From Methanofollis aquaemaris (lineage in GTDB: Archaea; Halobacteriota; Methanomicrobia; Methanomicrobiales; Methanofollaceae), in contig NZ_CP036172.1 in assembly GCF_017357525.1 (NCBI RefSeq), positions 1,524,561 to 1,588,560 of the forward strand: a DNA stretch of 64,000 bases, written 5' to 3'. Positions 45,987 to 55,530 of this stretch are shown one piece after another; positions within the stretch are counted from its first letter, which is position 1, and each line of letters starts with the position of its first letter. A program made the translations under genes and the position numbers. The notes beneath the pieces are model-generated. The model searched no databases, was not told where the DNA came from, and saw nothing but the letters and a program-made list of their open reading frames with translations.

Positions 45987-46762
45987 ACTGCCTGCACCCC
46001 GCCGGTGATGGCCTCGCCCGCACGTATCCGTTCTCTGAGACGGCAGAGGATGCCGTCCATCTTTTTCACCGCTGAAAGGGCCTCGTCTTCGCTGTCGGTG
46101 TGTTCGATGACCCTGACGACCGTGCCGTTCCGCATCACGACCCTCCTATCGCACATCAGGGCGACGAGGGGGTCGTGGGTGACGAAGACCACCGCCTTCT
46201 GGTAGCGGCGGAGCACCTCGATCACCCGGTCCTTGAAGATCCCGGCATTCTCGACCTCGTCCAGGATGATCACGGGCGTGCTCCCGACGAGGATCGCGTC
46301 CGCCACCATCAGGGACCTGGTCTGCCCGCCTGAGAGGGAGGTCATCCGCGCCCCCGGCGTGATCTTCTCGCCGGTGAACTCGTTTGCAAGGGCGATCGTC
46401 TCGCTGATGATCTCGTCCCCTTCGATCTTTCGCGACCTGACATGCATCTCCAGAAACGCCGCGACCTTGAGGTCGGCGAGGCATTTGGTGTTCTGGGTGA
46501 TGAGGGCGATCGGCTTTTTCGCCGGATCACGTACATAGTCGTCGGGAGGTATCGCTCCGTTGACGAGGACGGTCCGTCCGGTGACGGTGTCGTCCCTGGC
46601 AAAGACTTCGATGTCATTGATGAATGCACTCTTCCCCGATCCGGTCGGGCCGACGATGGCGAGGGTCTCGCCCGGTCTGATGACGATCCGGTCGAAGTGC
46701 TCGGTCTCGCCGTTCTTGTCCCTTCCGGGGAGGACGGTGATCTCGGTGACCTGCAGGTCCAT
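45983..46762 (-). CDS. Stand-alone ABC ATPase
   Basis: The 259-residue protein is a single ABC nucleotide-binding domain. Walker A is AIVGPTGSGKSAFINDIEVF, the Q-loop is ALITQNTKCLADLKVAAFLE, the signature is MTSLSGGQTRSLMVADA, Walker B is PVIILDEVENAGIFKDR and the switch His is in VVFVTHDPLVAL. There is no membrane-protein partner next to it. Instead it is translationally coupled to a GTPase gene, then an Fe-S protein and a DUF39 metalloprotein. It may be a soluble assembly or activation ATPase, comparable in idea to the AtwA component that activates methyl-coenzyme M reductase (inference). A TATA-like CTTATCT lies about 28 bases before the ATG. Confidence 0.8.
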   Translation of the reverse strand: MDLQVTEITVLPGRDKNGETEHFDRIVIRPGETLAIVGPTGSGKSAFINDIEVFARDDTVTGRTVLVNGAIPPDDYVRDPAKKPIALITQNTKCLADLKVAAFLEMHVRSRKIEGDEIISETIALANEFTGEKITPGARMTSLSGGQTRSLMVADAILVGSTPVIILDEVENAGIFKDRVIEVLRRYQKAVVFVTHDPLVALMCDRRVVMRNGTVVRVIEHTDSEDEALSAVKKMDGILCRLRERIRAGEAITGGVQAV

Positions 46763-46970
46763 GCAGGGGCGTTTTTCTCCGGGGTCAGATAAGAGTATCT
46801 TTGTGTCATATCATTGTGTGACAGAAAGAAAAAAATAACACTAAATGAGTACAGAAAGACATCAATATTCTCTGAAGATCTCCGGTCGCCAGACCGCACC
46901 CTGGCCAGATGGAGAGTACAGACCCGGTCTCTGGACAGATGTCGGGAGAGGAACAGGGGGATGCGGCCCC

Positions 46971-48683
46971 TCAGTGGTCAAAATGGAGGACGACACGGCA
47001 CCGCCCGTTCTCCTCTGCACTCCGGGCCGTGTCGGCGTACTGCCCTGCCATGTACCAGGCGAATGCGGCAAAACCGAGGTCGTCTTCGAGCATCTCCTCC
47101 TCCGTGGGACGGGAGGCAGGGAAGGCCAGCGCCTGCCCGGTATAGCCGACCGCAAGGTCGAGGTTCAGTTCGTCGAAGGAAGCCGAGACCTCGACAGGGC
47201 CGTCGGTGAGAGACCCCATCGTGCCCTCCGCGACCTCGGTGGCCGCGGCGACGGCGCGGACGACCACCTCCTCGCGGGCGCCCCACTCCTCCCCTTTGCG
47301 CTGGAGGAAGGCCTCGATCTCCCTGGACGCGGCTGCACCCGGTTCGATCACGATGCTCTCCTCCTGCCTGATGCCGAACCTGAGGGCGAGGTTGAGCACG
47401 ATGGCGGTGATGGTCGCCAGGGTGATCGAAGAGGCGAAGACAGGTTCGAAGATGGGGGGGACGTCCTCGAAGACGTACGGGACAAACTGGACGGAGAGGC
47501 CGAAGACCAGGGAGAGGCCGATGACCAGCACCTTCCGCGTGTCCATCATCCTGGAGAGCATCGTCGTGATCCCCACCATGATCAGGAAGGCGCAGATGTA
47601 GACGACGACCGCACCGATGACATAGATCGGCACCAGGGAGAAGGCGGTCGTCGCCTTCGGGACGAAGGCGCAGACGACGAGCGCCCCGCCGAAGAGGAAA
47701 CCGATGTACCTGCTCGTGATCCGGGAGGCGACCGAGATGCCGAGTTCGGAGGAGGCGGTGGAGACGCCCGGCGAACCGATAACACCGGCAAAGACGTTCG
47801 TGAGCCCCATCGTGAAGACGCCGTCCCTGATATTCTCCATGTCGGGCCTGACCCAGGCGGCGTCATTCACCCGCTGCCCGATCGTAACATTGGTGATCGT
47901 CTGGATCGTCGTCGCGATCACGGCGATGAGAAAGATCGGGAGCAGACGGAGATCGAAGGACCAGAAGAAGTACGAGAGGTCAGGGGCCTGGAGGAGGGGG
48001 GCCGCCATCACCTGCTCGAGAGCGTCGGCCGGGTACAGGCCGAGGAGATAACTCGCGCCAAGGCCGACGGCAAGGGCGGTGATGATCGCGTTCGCCTCAT
48101 ACTTCTCGCCGAACCGGGGCGAGATGACGAGGACCGCAAGGGTGAGGACGGCCACGCCGACACCGGCGGGGACAAAACCGGCAGTGTCCGTCCCGCCGGT
48201 CATGCCGAGAAAACTCTGGATCCCGAAGGGGATGAGGGAGAAGCCGAGGACCGTGATGACCATCCCCATCACCTCGGGCGGGAAGAGGACGCGTAGTTCC
48301 CTGACGACGCGGGAGAGGCCCATCTGGAGAAGGCCGGCGACGGCGGTCATGCCGAACGCGAGGGCGAGGCCGCCTGCCTGGGCGGCATGGAGGGTCGCCA
48401 CCAGGAAGGACTCGTCGCAGGCGTTCGGCATCAGGTAGCCGCAGCCGATGCCGCGCCCGCGAAGGGCCTGGAGGGCGGTGCCTACTCCTTCGGCAATGAG
48501 AAGGGAGGAGAGGAGGGCCGCCGTCATTGCGGGCGGACCCCCGACGGCCGCGACGATGATGATCGGGATCATCAGGGAGAGGGCGACGTGCTGGACGACG
48601 AACTGGAGGGTGAAGGGCACCGCTACCGACGCGGGCGGGCGTTCGTCAACGCTGTACACGAGGTCTTCAGGTCGCCTGCTCAT
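46971..48683 (-). CDS. NCS2-family purine/pyrimidine permease with soluble C-terminal domain
   Basis: The 570-residue protein has about 12-14 membrane helices of the uracil/xanthine permease type. The NCS2 core includes GCGYLMPNACDESFLVATLH, RVNDAAWVRPDMENIRDGVF and VIGSPGVSTASSELGISVAS. Ordinary NCS2 proteins end soon after the last helix. Here about 120 extra residues follow, starting EEWGAREEVVVRAVAAATEV and ending CRVVLHFDH, and resembling a HATPase/anti-sigma type fold. A paralogue with the same tail type lies directly upstream (38-base gap). The substrate is probably a nucleobase, but this is not provable from sequence. Confidence 0.88.
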   Translation of the reverse strand: MSRRPEDLVYSVDERPPASVAVPFTLQFVVQHVALSLMIPIIIVAAVGGPPAMTAALLSSLLIAEGVGTALQALRGRGIGCGYLMPNACDESFLVATLHAAQAGGLALAFGMTAVAGLLQMGLSRVVRELRVLFPPEVMGMVITVLGFSLIPFGIQSFLGMTGGTDTAGFVPAGVGVAVLTLAVLVISPRFGEKYEANAIITALAVGLGASYLLGLYPADALEQVMAAPLLQAPDLSYFFWSFDLRLLPIFLIAVIATTIQTITNVTIGQRVNDAAWVRPDMENIRDGVFTMGLTNVFAGVIGSPGVSTASSELGISVASRITSRYIGFLFGGALVVCAFVPKATTAFSLVPIYVIGAVVVYICAFLIMVGITTMLSRMMDTRKVLVIGLSLVFGLSVQFVPYVFEDVPPIFEPVFASSITLATITAIVLNLALRFGIRQEESIVIEPGAAASREIEAFLQRKGEEWGAREEVVVRAVAAATEVAEGTMGSLTDGPVEVSASFDELNLDLAVGYTGQALAFPASRPTEEEMLEDDLGFAAFAWYMAGQYADTARSAEENGRCRVVLHFDH

Positions 48684-48721
48684 GGTCCCCTCCCTGTGCT
48701 GTCATCTTCATCTCCTGTCTC

Positions 48722-50350
48722 CTAGTGGTCGAAGTGCAGGTGGAGCGTGCACCTGCACGAAAGGTCGCTCGCATCGGCCATGCCGCCGGCGCCGGTCGTC
48801 AATCGCCCGCCCTCACCTGACCGCCGCGTCAGGTACGAGACGAAGACCTCCAGGTTGAACTCGTCGAAACGCATGATCACCCGCACTGGCGCCTCGGTCA
48901 CTCCCTGGGCCTCGATGTCCCTGATACAGGCCTGCACTGCCTTTACCGCCCGGGAAAAGACCTCCTTGCGTGCCCCCCACGCCCTGGCCGGCCCCATCAT
49001 CGCCGCATTCACGTCGGCAGGCGATCCTGCCACAGGGTCGTGGAAGAACTCGACGGTGTCCTTCACCCCCACCTGGTACAGGGCATTGAGGAGGATCGCA
49101 AGGAGGGCGGCGACGGTGAGGGAGGTCCCGAAGGCCGGGGAGAAGAGGTCGCTCATGCCCGCGATCTTCTCCGAGACCAGGTCGATCCCGACCCCGATCG
49201 CCAGGGGGACGCCGATGACCAGGGACCGCCGGGAGTCGAGCATGCGGGAGGAGATGATCGCAAGACCCGAGACGATGATGAAGGAGACGGCAAAGAGGGA
49301 GACGGCGGCAAGAACGGACGCGGGCACGGAGGTCAGAGCCCTGATAAGCAGGGGTGAACACCCGGCGAGGATGAGGAGGATGCCGGCAGCGATACCGATG
49401 ATCCGGGAGAAGGCGCCGTTCGCGATAGAGACCCCGACGGCCGCAGGCGACGCACCGACGCCGGCGCCGCCGATCAAGCCGGAAAAGGCGGTGGCAAGGC
49501 CGGTGACGAGGACGCCCTTCTCGATGTTCCCGAAGTCCGGCCTCTGCCATGCCTGGTTGGTGCTCACCTGGCAGAGGGTGAAGGTGCCGAGGTCGTTGAA
49601 GACGGTGCAGAAACCGGCGACAAAGAAAGGCACGAGGAGGGCGGCGTCGAAGGACCAGCCGATCTTCAGGGGGTCGGGGAGGGCGAAGAGAGGGGCGGCG
49701 GCGATCCCGGCGATCTCGGCAGGGCCGAAGGCGCCGGTGGCGACGGCGATGAGCCAGCCCGCGCAGATGCCGAGCATGATCCCGGCGGTCCTGACCGCCC
49801 CGCGGCCATAGACGTAGACCACGACGAGGAAGCCGAGGAGGAGGATGCTTGTGACGGCCGAGGCGATGTCGGTGCCCGGACCTGAGCCGTACTTCCCCAT
49901 GAACGCGGGCATGATGTGGCTGATGAGCATGATGCCGAGCATGAGGAGGATCATGCCGGCGATCTCGACAGGGAAGTACTTCCTGAGGCGGGAGATGTAG
50001 CGTGAGAATCCGGCCTGGGCGAGGCCGGTCACCGTCGTCATGCCGAGGAGGAGGGAGAGGCCGCCGGTCTTGACGGCGAGGACCATCGGCCCGAGGTATG
50101 CGGCCGAAAGGGTGTACGGCGCAAGGTATTGGACGCCGAAGCCCCGGTACCCGACGGCATTCACGACCGTCGCCGCACCGGAGGCGATCGCGATGCCGCC
50201 GATGAGGACGAGGAGGTCGTCGTCGCCGATGCCGGCGGCTCCGGCCAGGGCAGCGATGACCTGGAGGCTGATCACGAAGAGGAAGAGGTGCTGGACGGCG
50301 AGCACCAGCGTGACCGACCATGGCGGACGGTCGTCCGGCCTGTACACCAT
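48722..50350 (-). CDS. NCS2-family purine/pyrimidine permease, second copy with soluble C-terminal domain
   Basis: The product has 542 residues from the ATG at 50350, and is a paralogue of the permease gene downstream. Shared features are the start MVYRPDDRPPWSVTLVLAVQ, the core CQVSTNQAWQRPDFGNIEKG followed by GLIGGAGVGASPAAVGVSIA, and a soluble tail GARKEVFSRAVKAVQACI ending CTLHLHFDH. A TATTTAT element at about 50367-50378 fits a leaderless transcript starting at 50350; a GTG at 50365 is the alternative. The two permeases and the ATP-NAD kinase-like gene upstream form a same-strand series, which hints at a nucleobase or cofactor salvage theme (inference). Confidence 0.87.
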   Translation of the reverse strand: MVYRPDDRPPWSVTLVLAVQHLFLFVISLQVIAALAGAAGIGDDDLLVLIGGIAIASGAATVVNAVGYRGFGVQYLAPYTLSAAYLGPMVLAVKTGGLSLLLGMTTVTGLAQAGFSRYISRLRKYFPVEIAGMILLMLGIMLISHIMPAFMGKYGSGPGTDIASAVTSILLLGFLVVVYVYGRGAVRTAGIMLGICAGWLIAVATGAFGPAEIAGIAAAPLFALPDPLKIGWSFDAALLVPFFVAGFCTVFNDLGTFTLCQVSTNQAWQRPDFGNIEKGVLVTGLATAFSGLIGGAGVGASPAAVGVSIANGAFSRIIGIAAGILLILAGCSPLLIRALTSVPASVLAAVSLFAVSFIIVSGLAIISSRMLDSRRSLVIGVPLAIGVGIDLVSEKIAGMSDLFSPAFGTSLTVAALLAILLNALYQVGVKDTVEFFHDPVAGSPADVNAAMMGPARAWGARKEVFSRAVKAVQACIRDIEAQGVTEAPVRVIMRFDEFNLEVFVSYLTRRSGEGGRLTTGAGGMADASDLSCRCTLHLHFDH

Positions 50351-50461
50351 GCCCGGCAGTTTCACGATAAATAGTGGAGATTCTGCGGAAAAAAACCTGT
50401 GGTTTTCGCTTTGTAGAATCGCTCATAAAACGAAGTTTCAGGCGGTTCTTTGAAAACCACC

Positions 50462-51571
50462 TCAGAGGTTTCGATCGTATGCCGCCGGCCTGAGGAGGGG
50501 CATCAGCCTGGCGATGTGGTAGCCGCAGATGACGGAGATCCTCTCGCCGAAGGCGGCGTCGAGGGCCGGATCGCCGGTGTCGACGAAGAGGGCCGGTGTT
50601 GCGGCGAGTTTGCCGGGCGTGGCGACGACGATAAGGTTCTCCGGCCCCGCGGCCCTGAGCACCGCGGGGGTGATCGGCCCGGTGCCCCGGCCGATGACCG
50701 CACCCTGCGCCCCGATCGGGCTGACGATGATCCTGCACCGGCCGGCACTCTCGATATGCGCGAGGAGGGCGGCCTCGTCGGCGTCAGGGGCGGCAACCTT
50801 CCCGTCCACGACCACGTCCACGCCAAGGAGGGTCGCCTCGATCCCGGCCTCCCGTGCGATCGCGGCCGTGGTGCCCCCGGCCCCGAGGACAACGCAGCCG
50901 CCCGCCCGGATCAGGTCGGCCATGAAACGGGCGATGCCATCGAGGGCGGCGGCCTCGTCCCCGAAAGAGGCCTCCTTCCCGCACTGCACACGGCCGGGGA
51001 GGAAGGGGATCCTGGCCGTCGCGTAGAGGCGGGCCCGCAGGTCGCCCTGCCTGTACGCCTCCTCGTCAATGTCCATCACCTCGGCCTCGCGGAGGGCGTA
51101 GTCCCCGGCAAGGACCTCGCCCACCGCGGCGGGACGGACCGCAAAGACGCCCGAGTACATCTTCACGCCCGCGGGGATGCCGAGGATGGGGGTCTCCCCC
51201 GCAGCCGCCGCGACGTCCCGCGCCGTGCCGTCGCCTCCGCAGAAGAGGATGAGGTCGGCCCCGGCATCGACACAGGCCCTGACAGCGGCGCGGGTGTCGT
51301 CGGCCGTCGTCTCCGGGCCTCGGGGAGTATGGACGACCTCGTACTCCCTGATGCCCCCGGCGTCCAGGGCGTCGGCCCCCATCGCCCCACTGGAGGTGAG
51401 AAAGCGGAGGGGGAGACCCCGGAGAGAGAGGAGGGCCTCGACCGCACGCGTCCCCGCCCGCGGCAGCGCTCCCCGCCGCCGCGCCTCGTCAGCCGTCCCG
51501 TCCGTCCCCTTCAGGCCGACCGTGCCGCCGAGGCCGGCGAGGGGGTTGATCACAAGCCCGATCGTCGTCAT
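50462..51571 (-). CDS. ATP-NAD kinase family protein
   Basis: From the ATG at 51571 the protein has 369 residues and starts MTTIGLVINPLAGLGGTVGL. The NAD-kinase/diacylglycerol-kinase fold motif FCGGDGTARDVAAAAGETPI is followed by GIPAGVKMYSGVFAV, typical of the COG3199 group of predicted ATP-NAD or polyphosphate kinases. The C-terminal half has a glycine-rich segment, VVLGAGGTTAAIAREAGI. True archaeal NadK is usually shorter, so the exact substrate is uncertain. It is divergent from the methyltransferase gene at 51635 and precedes the two permeases. Confidence 0.82.
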   Translation of the reverse strand: MTTIGLVINPLAGLGGTVGLKGTDGTADEARRRGALPRAGTRAVEALLSLRGLPLRFLTSSGAMGADALDAGGIREYEVVHTPRGPETTADDTRAAVRACVDAGADLILFCGGDGTARDVAAAAGETPILGIPAGVKMYSGVFAVRPAAVGEVLAGDYALREAEVMDIDEEAYRQGDLRARLYATARIPFLPGRVQCGKEASFGDEAAALDGIARFMADLIRAGGCVVLGAGGTTAAIAREAGIEATLLGVDVVVDGKVAAPDADEAALLAHIESAGRCRIIVSPIGAQGAVIGRGTGPITPAVLRAAGPENLIVVATPGKLAATPALFVDTGDPALDAAFGERISVICGYHIARLMPLLRPAAYDRNL

Positions 51572-51634
51572 GGAGATGCAGAGTATGCCGCCGGAGAGGG
51601 AAAAAGATGTATGAGAGGGAGGGAAGGGTCGAGC

Positions 51635-52195
51635 ATGAAGGCGCCAAATGAGGAGGAGAGAAACCGGGAGAGGATGTCTGACATCAGTTTCCGCATCATG
51701 TCTGTCCTCTTCAGGATCCAGGACCTGGTCTGGCCCCCCGATCGCCTCATCGACCGGATCGGGATCAGGGAGGGGATGGTCGTGGTGGACTATGGCTGCG
51801 GCCCGGGCAGGTATATCGCGGGGGCGTCCGGGCGGGTCGGCAGGACAGGCCGCCTCTACGCCGTCGACATCCATGAACTGGCGATCGAGGCGGTGAAAAG
51901 ACGGGTCAGGGAGGAAAATCTTGCCAATGTCGTCCCTGTCCTCGCACGCGGCTACGACTCGGGCATACCTGCCGGGACGGTGGACCTCGCCTATGCCCTC
52001 GATATGTTCCACATGATCGAAGATCCGTCCGTCTTCCTCGGAGAACTCCGCAGGATCATAAAACCCGACGGCATGCTCGTGATCGACGACGGCCACCAGC
52101 CGCGCACGACGACCCTGAAAAAGATCCGTGCCTCGGGACTGTGGGAGGTCGCGGAGGAGACCGCGGCATTTCTGCGGTGCCGCCCAAAAAAATGA
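51635..52195 (+). CDS. Class I SAM-dependent methyltransferase
   Basis: The 186-residue protein has the SAM-binding motif I VVVDYGCGPGRYIAGASGRV, motif II acidic AVDIHELAIEAV, and the later motifs DLAYALDMFHMIEDP and IIKPDGMLVIDDG. It belongs to the UbiE/Methyltransf_11 type group, but the substrate is unknown. I chose the ATG at 51635 because GGGAGGGAAGGG lies upstream; an in-frame ATG at 51611 is possible. It is one of the few plus-strand genes, divergent from the ATP-NAD kinase-like gene and convergent with trpA (44 bases between stops). Confidence 0.85.
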   Translation: MKAPNEEERNRERMSDISFRIMSVLFRIQDLVWPPDRLIDRIGIREGMVVVDYGCGPGRYIAGASGRVGRTGRLYAVDIHELAIEAVKRRVREENLANVVPVLARGYDSGIPAGTVDLAYALDMFHMIEDPSVFLGELRRIIKPDGMLVIDDGHQPRTTTLKKIRASGLWEVAEETAAFLRCRPKK

Positions 52196-52239
52196 GATAA
52201 ATGGCGCGGGTACCGCCTTTCCCAAAAACAGAGAGAGGG

Positions 52240-53040
52240 TCAAGCCCCTTCCCTGACGGCCCCACACAGTCCGGCGACGAAACTCTTCAGTTCGGCGCAC
52301 ATCACATCACTGTCCCCCGGATGTCGCTCGACGATCTCCACGATCGCGCTGCCGGCGATCACGCCGTCCGCCCCCGCGGCCGCGAGCGCCCTGACCTGGG
52401 CGGGGCCGGCGATCCCGAAGCCCACGGCGATGGGGAGGGGGGTGCGTGACCGCAACGCGGCGATCCTCTCCTCCATGCCGGGGGGGAGGCCCGCCCTCGC
52501 GCCGGTGACGCCCTGCACAGAGACGAGATAGAGGAAACCCCCGGCATGGTCGATGATGCGGTCCAGCCGCTCGTCAGGGGTGTTCGGGGCCACGAGAAAG
52601 ATCTGGTCGAGGCCGTGCCGCCGTGCCGCGGCGACGGCCTCCCCCGACTCCTCGGGCGGCATGTCTGGTATGATCACCCCGTCGGCCCCGGCCGCGGCCG
52701 CCTCTCCGTAGAAACGATCGATACCGCGGACATAGACGATGTTATACGCCGTCATCAGGACGATCGGGACGGCGGTTCCCTCCCTCACGGCCCGCACCAG
52801 GTCGAAGATCCGGGCCGGCGTCGTCCCGGCCGCAAGGGCCCGCACGTTCGCCCGCCGGATCGTCGGGCCATCGGCGATGGGGTCGGTGAAGGGAACGCCG
52901 ATCTCGATGATGTCCGCCCCGGCATCGACGACCGACCGCAACGCCGCAAGAGAGGTCGCGGGGTCGGGGTCGCCGCCCGTCAGGTAGGCGATGCAGGCCG
53001 GCCTGCCGAGGCCTGAGAAGAGGGGCCCGATCCGGCTCAT
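52240..53040 (-). CDS. trpA: Tryptophan synthase alpha subunit
   Basis: TrpA cleaves indole-3-glycerol phosphate to indole, which is channelled to TrpB. The 266-residue TIM barrel has the catalytic Glu in [16 protein letters not shown] and the catalytic Asp in [11 protein letters not shown]. The phosphate-binding region is [14 protein letters not shown] followed by [13 protein letters not shown]. It is the last gene of the operon and overlaps trpB by ATGA, as expected for a matched alpha-beta complex. Confidence 0.97.
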   Translation of the reverse strand: MSRIGPLFSGLGRPACIAYLTGGDPDPATSLAALRSVVDAGADIIEIGVPFTDPIADGPTIRRANVRALAAGTTPARIFDLVRAVREGTAVPIVLMTAYNIVYVRGIDRFYGEAAAAGADGVIIPDMPPEESGEAVAAARRHGLDQIFLVAPNTPDERLDRIIDHAGGFLYLVSVQGVTGARAGLPPGMEERIAALRSRTPLPIAVGFGIAGPAQVRALAAAGADGVIAGSAIVEIVERHPGDSDVMCAELKSFVAGLCGAVREGA

Positions 53041-54209
53041 ATCGCCACCCCCATCCTCGCCGCGACCTCTGCCACGTCCTTGTCCCCCCGCCCGGAGAGG
53101 GTGACGACGACGATGTCATCCCCGTCCATCTCCCGGGCCATCTTCACCGCGTGGGCGACCGCATGGGCCGACTCCAGGGCCGGGATGATCCCTTCCCGCC
53201 GCGAGAGGAGGGAGAAAGCGGCAAGGGCCTCCTTGTCGGTGACCACGACGTACTCGGCCCGCCCGGCGTCCTTCAGCATGCCGTGCTCGGGCCCGACGCC
53301 CGGGTAGTCGAGGCCTGCCGAGACCGAATGGGTCTCCAGGACCTGCCCGTCCCTGTCCTGGAGGAGGTACGAGAGGGCGCCCTGGAGCACACCCTTCGTC
53401 CCGGCGCAGAGGGTGGCCCCGTGCTTCCCGGTCGAGAGGCCCTCGCCCCCGGCCTCCACCCCGACAAGGCGCACATCGTCGCCGAGGAACGGATGGAAGG
53501 TGCCGATAGCGTTCGAGCCCCCGCCGACACAGGCGACCACCGCCGTGGGCAGACGCCCCTCGGCTTTCAGGACCTGTTCCCTCATCTCCCTCCCGATGAC
53601 GCACTGAAAGTCCCTGACCATCGTCGGATAGGGATGCGGGCCCACCGCGGAGCCGAGGAGATAGTAGGTCTCCGCGGGACGGGCGATCCAGTCGCGCAGG
53701 GCCTCGCTGACCGCGTCCTTCAGGGTGCGGCTGCCTGTCCGCACAGGGTGGACCGTCGCCCCGAGGAGTTCCATTCTGAAGACGTTCAGCCGCTGCCTGG
53801 CCATGTCCACCTCCCCCATGTAGACCTCGACAGGGATGCCCAGGGCCGCGCCCGCGATCGCCGTCGCCACGCCGTGCTGGCCGGCGCCGGTCTCCGCGAT
53901 GATCCTGGTCTTGCCCATGTGCCGCGCCAGCAGGGCCTGCCCCAGGGTGTTGTTGATCTTGTGTGCGCCACCGTGGAGGAGGTCCTCCCTCTTCAGGTAG
54001 ATCCGGCAGCCGAGGTCGCGGGAGAGGTTCCGGCAGTACGTGAGGGGAGTCTCTCTCCCGGCAAAGGTCGAGAGGTACCCCTCCAGTTCGGCCTGAAAGG
54101 GGGGGTCGTTCTTCGCGCGTTCATAGGCGGCCTCAAGCGCCCCGAGTTCCCCCATCAGGGTCTCCGGGACGAACTGGCCGCCGAATTCACCGAAATATCC
54201 CTTCTTCAT
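53037..54209 (-). CDS. trpB: Tryptophan synthase beta subunit (TrpB1 type)
   Basis: TrpB joins indole and serine using PLP. The 390-residue protein starts [20 protein letters not shown]. The PLP lysine is in [15 protein letters not shown] and the catalytic Glu in [15 protein letters not shown]. The phosphate loop is [16 protein letters not shown] chose the ATG at 54209 since it overlaps the trpF stop as ATGA and GGAG lies nine bases upstream; an ATG at 54227 would start inside trpF. This is the partner of TrpA, in contrast to the TrpB2 at the head of the operon. Confidence 0.97.
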   Translation of the reverse strand: MKKGYFGEFGGQFVPETLMGELGALEAAYERAKNDPPFQAELEGYLSTFAGRETPLTYCRNLSRDLGCRIYLKREDLLHGGAHKINNTLGQALLARHMGKTRIIAETGAGQHGVATAIAGAALGIPVEVYMGEVDMARQRLNVFRMELLGATVHPVRTGSRTLKDAVSEALRDWIARPAETYYLLGSAVGPHPYPTMVRDFQCVIGREMREQVLKAEGRLPTAVVACVGGGSNAIGTFHPFLGDDVRLVGVEAGGEGLSTGKHGATLCAGTKGVLQGALSYLLQDRDGQVLETHSVSAGLDYPGVGPEHGMLKDAGRAEYVVVTDKEALAAFSLLSRREGIIPALESAHAVAHAVKMAREMDGDDIVVVTLSGRGDKDVAEVAARMGVAI

Positions 54210-54778
54210 GGGGATATGCTCCTGCATGCCATGATAAATTCCGTCATCTTTCGTGTGTTCTTAATGCCCGGGCTGTCTTCGACGCCCGACGAGACGTCCA
54301 CCCCGTACGGCCGCACGGCCCTCGCCGCCTCGCCGACGTTGTCCGGTGTCAGGCCGCCGGAGAGGAGGACAGGGACAGGCGACCGCAGGACAAGCGACCG
54401 GGCCTCATCCAGATCATACCGCCTTCCTGTGCCCTCGCTCCGGTCGAGGAGGATGGCGTCGTACCTTCCGGCAGGGGGCATCCCGTCGGCGACCGCCCTG
54501 ATCACCGCCACGCTCGGCGGTACAGGGAGGTCGCAGTAGAGTTGCACCGCAGTCGGGCCGAGGGCGAGAACCTCGTCGAGTTCTGCCGGGTCGTCTGTCC
54601 GCGAGACGCAGATCCTGGCCGTGGAGGGGCCGAGGGCGGCGAAGATCTCGGCCGCCTTTTCAGGGGCGACCGACCGCGGCGAGTCGGAGAAGAGGACGAC
54701 ACCGATCGCATCGGCACCGGCCTTTTCGGCGGCAAGGGCGTCGGTGGCCCGCGTGATCCCGCAGATCTTCACGCGCAT
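54206..54778 (-). CDS. trpF: Phosphoribosylanthranilate isomerase
   Basis: TrpF converts phosphoribosylanthranilate to the carboxyphenylamino-deoxyribulose phosphate. The 190-residue protein starts [20 protein letters not shown], which contains the catalytic Cys (KICGIT). The Asp acid is in [12 protein letters not shown], and the phosphate site includes [11 protein letters not shown] with [10 protein letters not shown]. It is slightly shorter than average but complete. The ATG overlaps the end of trpC by 10 bases. Confidence 0.95.
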   Translation of the reverse strand: MRVKICGITRATDALAAEKAGADAIGVVLFSDSPRSVAPEKAAEIFAALGPSTARICVSRTDDPAELDEVLALGPTAVQLYCDLPVPPSVAVIRAVADGMPPAGRYDAILLDRSEGTGRRYDLDEARSLVLRSPVPVLLSGGLTPDNVGEAARAVRPYGVDVSSGVEDSPGIKNTRKMTEFIMACRSISP

Positions 54779-55530
54779 ACCAGCCTCTCCAGTCTCTTTC
54801 CCGGGTTCGCCGAGGACATGAGGGCCGAACCGACGAGAAACGCATCGCAGTACGGCCGCAGGGCCCGGACGTCGCAGGGCCAGACGACGCCACTCTCGGA
54901 GACGACGATCCGGCCCTCGCCGGTGACGAGGGGAGCGAGTCTCTGTGTGGTGTGCAGGTCGATGGCCATCGTGGAGAGGTTCCGGTTGTTGATCCCTATC
55001 AGGGACGCACCGGCGGCGCAGGCGAGTCCAGCCTCCTCCCTGGTCCTCACCTCCACCAGGGGTTCGAGACCGAGGGAGAGGGAGAGGTCCACGAACCGTC
55101 CGAGGTCGCGGCCGAGCACACCGGCGATGAGGAGGACGGCGTCGGCCCCGAGCGCCGCCGTCTCCCTGAGCTGGAGTTCGTCGACGATGAAGTCCTTCCT
55201 CAAGACAGGGACAGGTGCGACCTCCCGCACCCGCCCGAGGTTGCCGGTGCTCCCCCCGAAGAAGAAGGGCTCGGTCAGCACAGAAAGTCCGGCGCACCCG
55301 CCGGCGACCAATGCGCGGGCCAGCGCCTCGGGGGGGACGCCGCAGTGGAGGTGGCCGCGCGAGGGCGAGGCGTACTTCACCTCCGCGATGACCGCGTTCC
55401 TCCGTTCAGAGGTGCGGATCGCCTTCGTCAGGCTGAACCGCCCTGAGGCCCGGTGGTCGGGGATGTGCCCGGTCGCCTCAAGCCCGGCCACCCGCTCGCG
55501 GGTGCGGGCGAGGATCTCGTCCAGGATCAT
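54769..55530 (-). CDS. trpC: Indole-3-glycerol-phosphate synthase
   Basis: TrpC closes the indole ring. The 253-residue barrel begins MILDEILARTRERVAGLEAT. Catalytic Lys and Glu residues are visible in AVIAEVKYASPSRGHL and VPVLRKDFIVDELQLRE, and the Asn-Arg-Asn segment in LIGINNRNLSTMAIDL. The C-terminal phosphate site is AFLVGSALMSSANPG. It overlaps trpD by ATGA upstream and trpF by 10 bases downstream. Confidence 0.96.
   Translation of the reverse strand: MILDEILARTRERVAGLEATGHIPDHRASGRFSLTKAIRTSERRNAVIAEVKYASPSRGHLHCGVPPEALARALVAGGCAGLSVLTEPFFFGGSTGNLGRVREVAPVPVLRKDFIVDELQLRETAALGADAVLLIAGVLGRDLGRFVDLSLSLGLEPLVEVRTREEAGLACAAGASLIGINNRNLSTMAIDLHTTQRLAPLVTGEGRIVVSESGVVWPCDVRALRPYCDAFLVGSALMSSANPGKRLERLVCA

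Noticed and set aside
44694-46205. 503-codon plus-strand ORF
   Set aside because: It lies antisense to the Fe-S protein, GTPase and ABC ATPase genes, all with intact motifs; it is a GC-bias shadow.
46804-46823. TGTCA-N10-TGACA palindrome upstream of the ABC ATPase gene
   Set aside because: Arms are only five bases, it is not centred on the TATA-like element, and it overlaps an AT-rich stretch; too weak to call an operator.
48813-50738. 641-codon minus-strand ORF overlapping the second permease in another frame
   Set aside because: Its translation is Arg/His-rich with no hydrophobic segments, whereas the alternative frame encodes a typical NCS2 permease.
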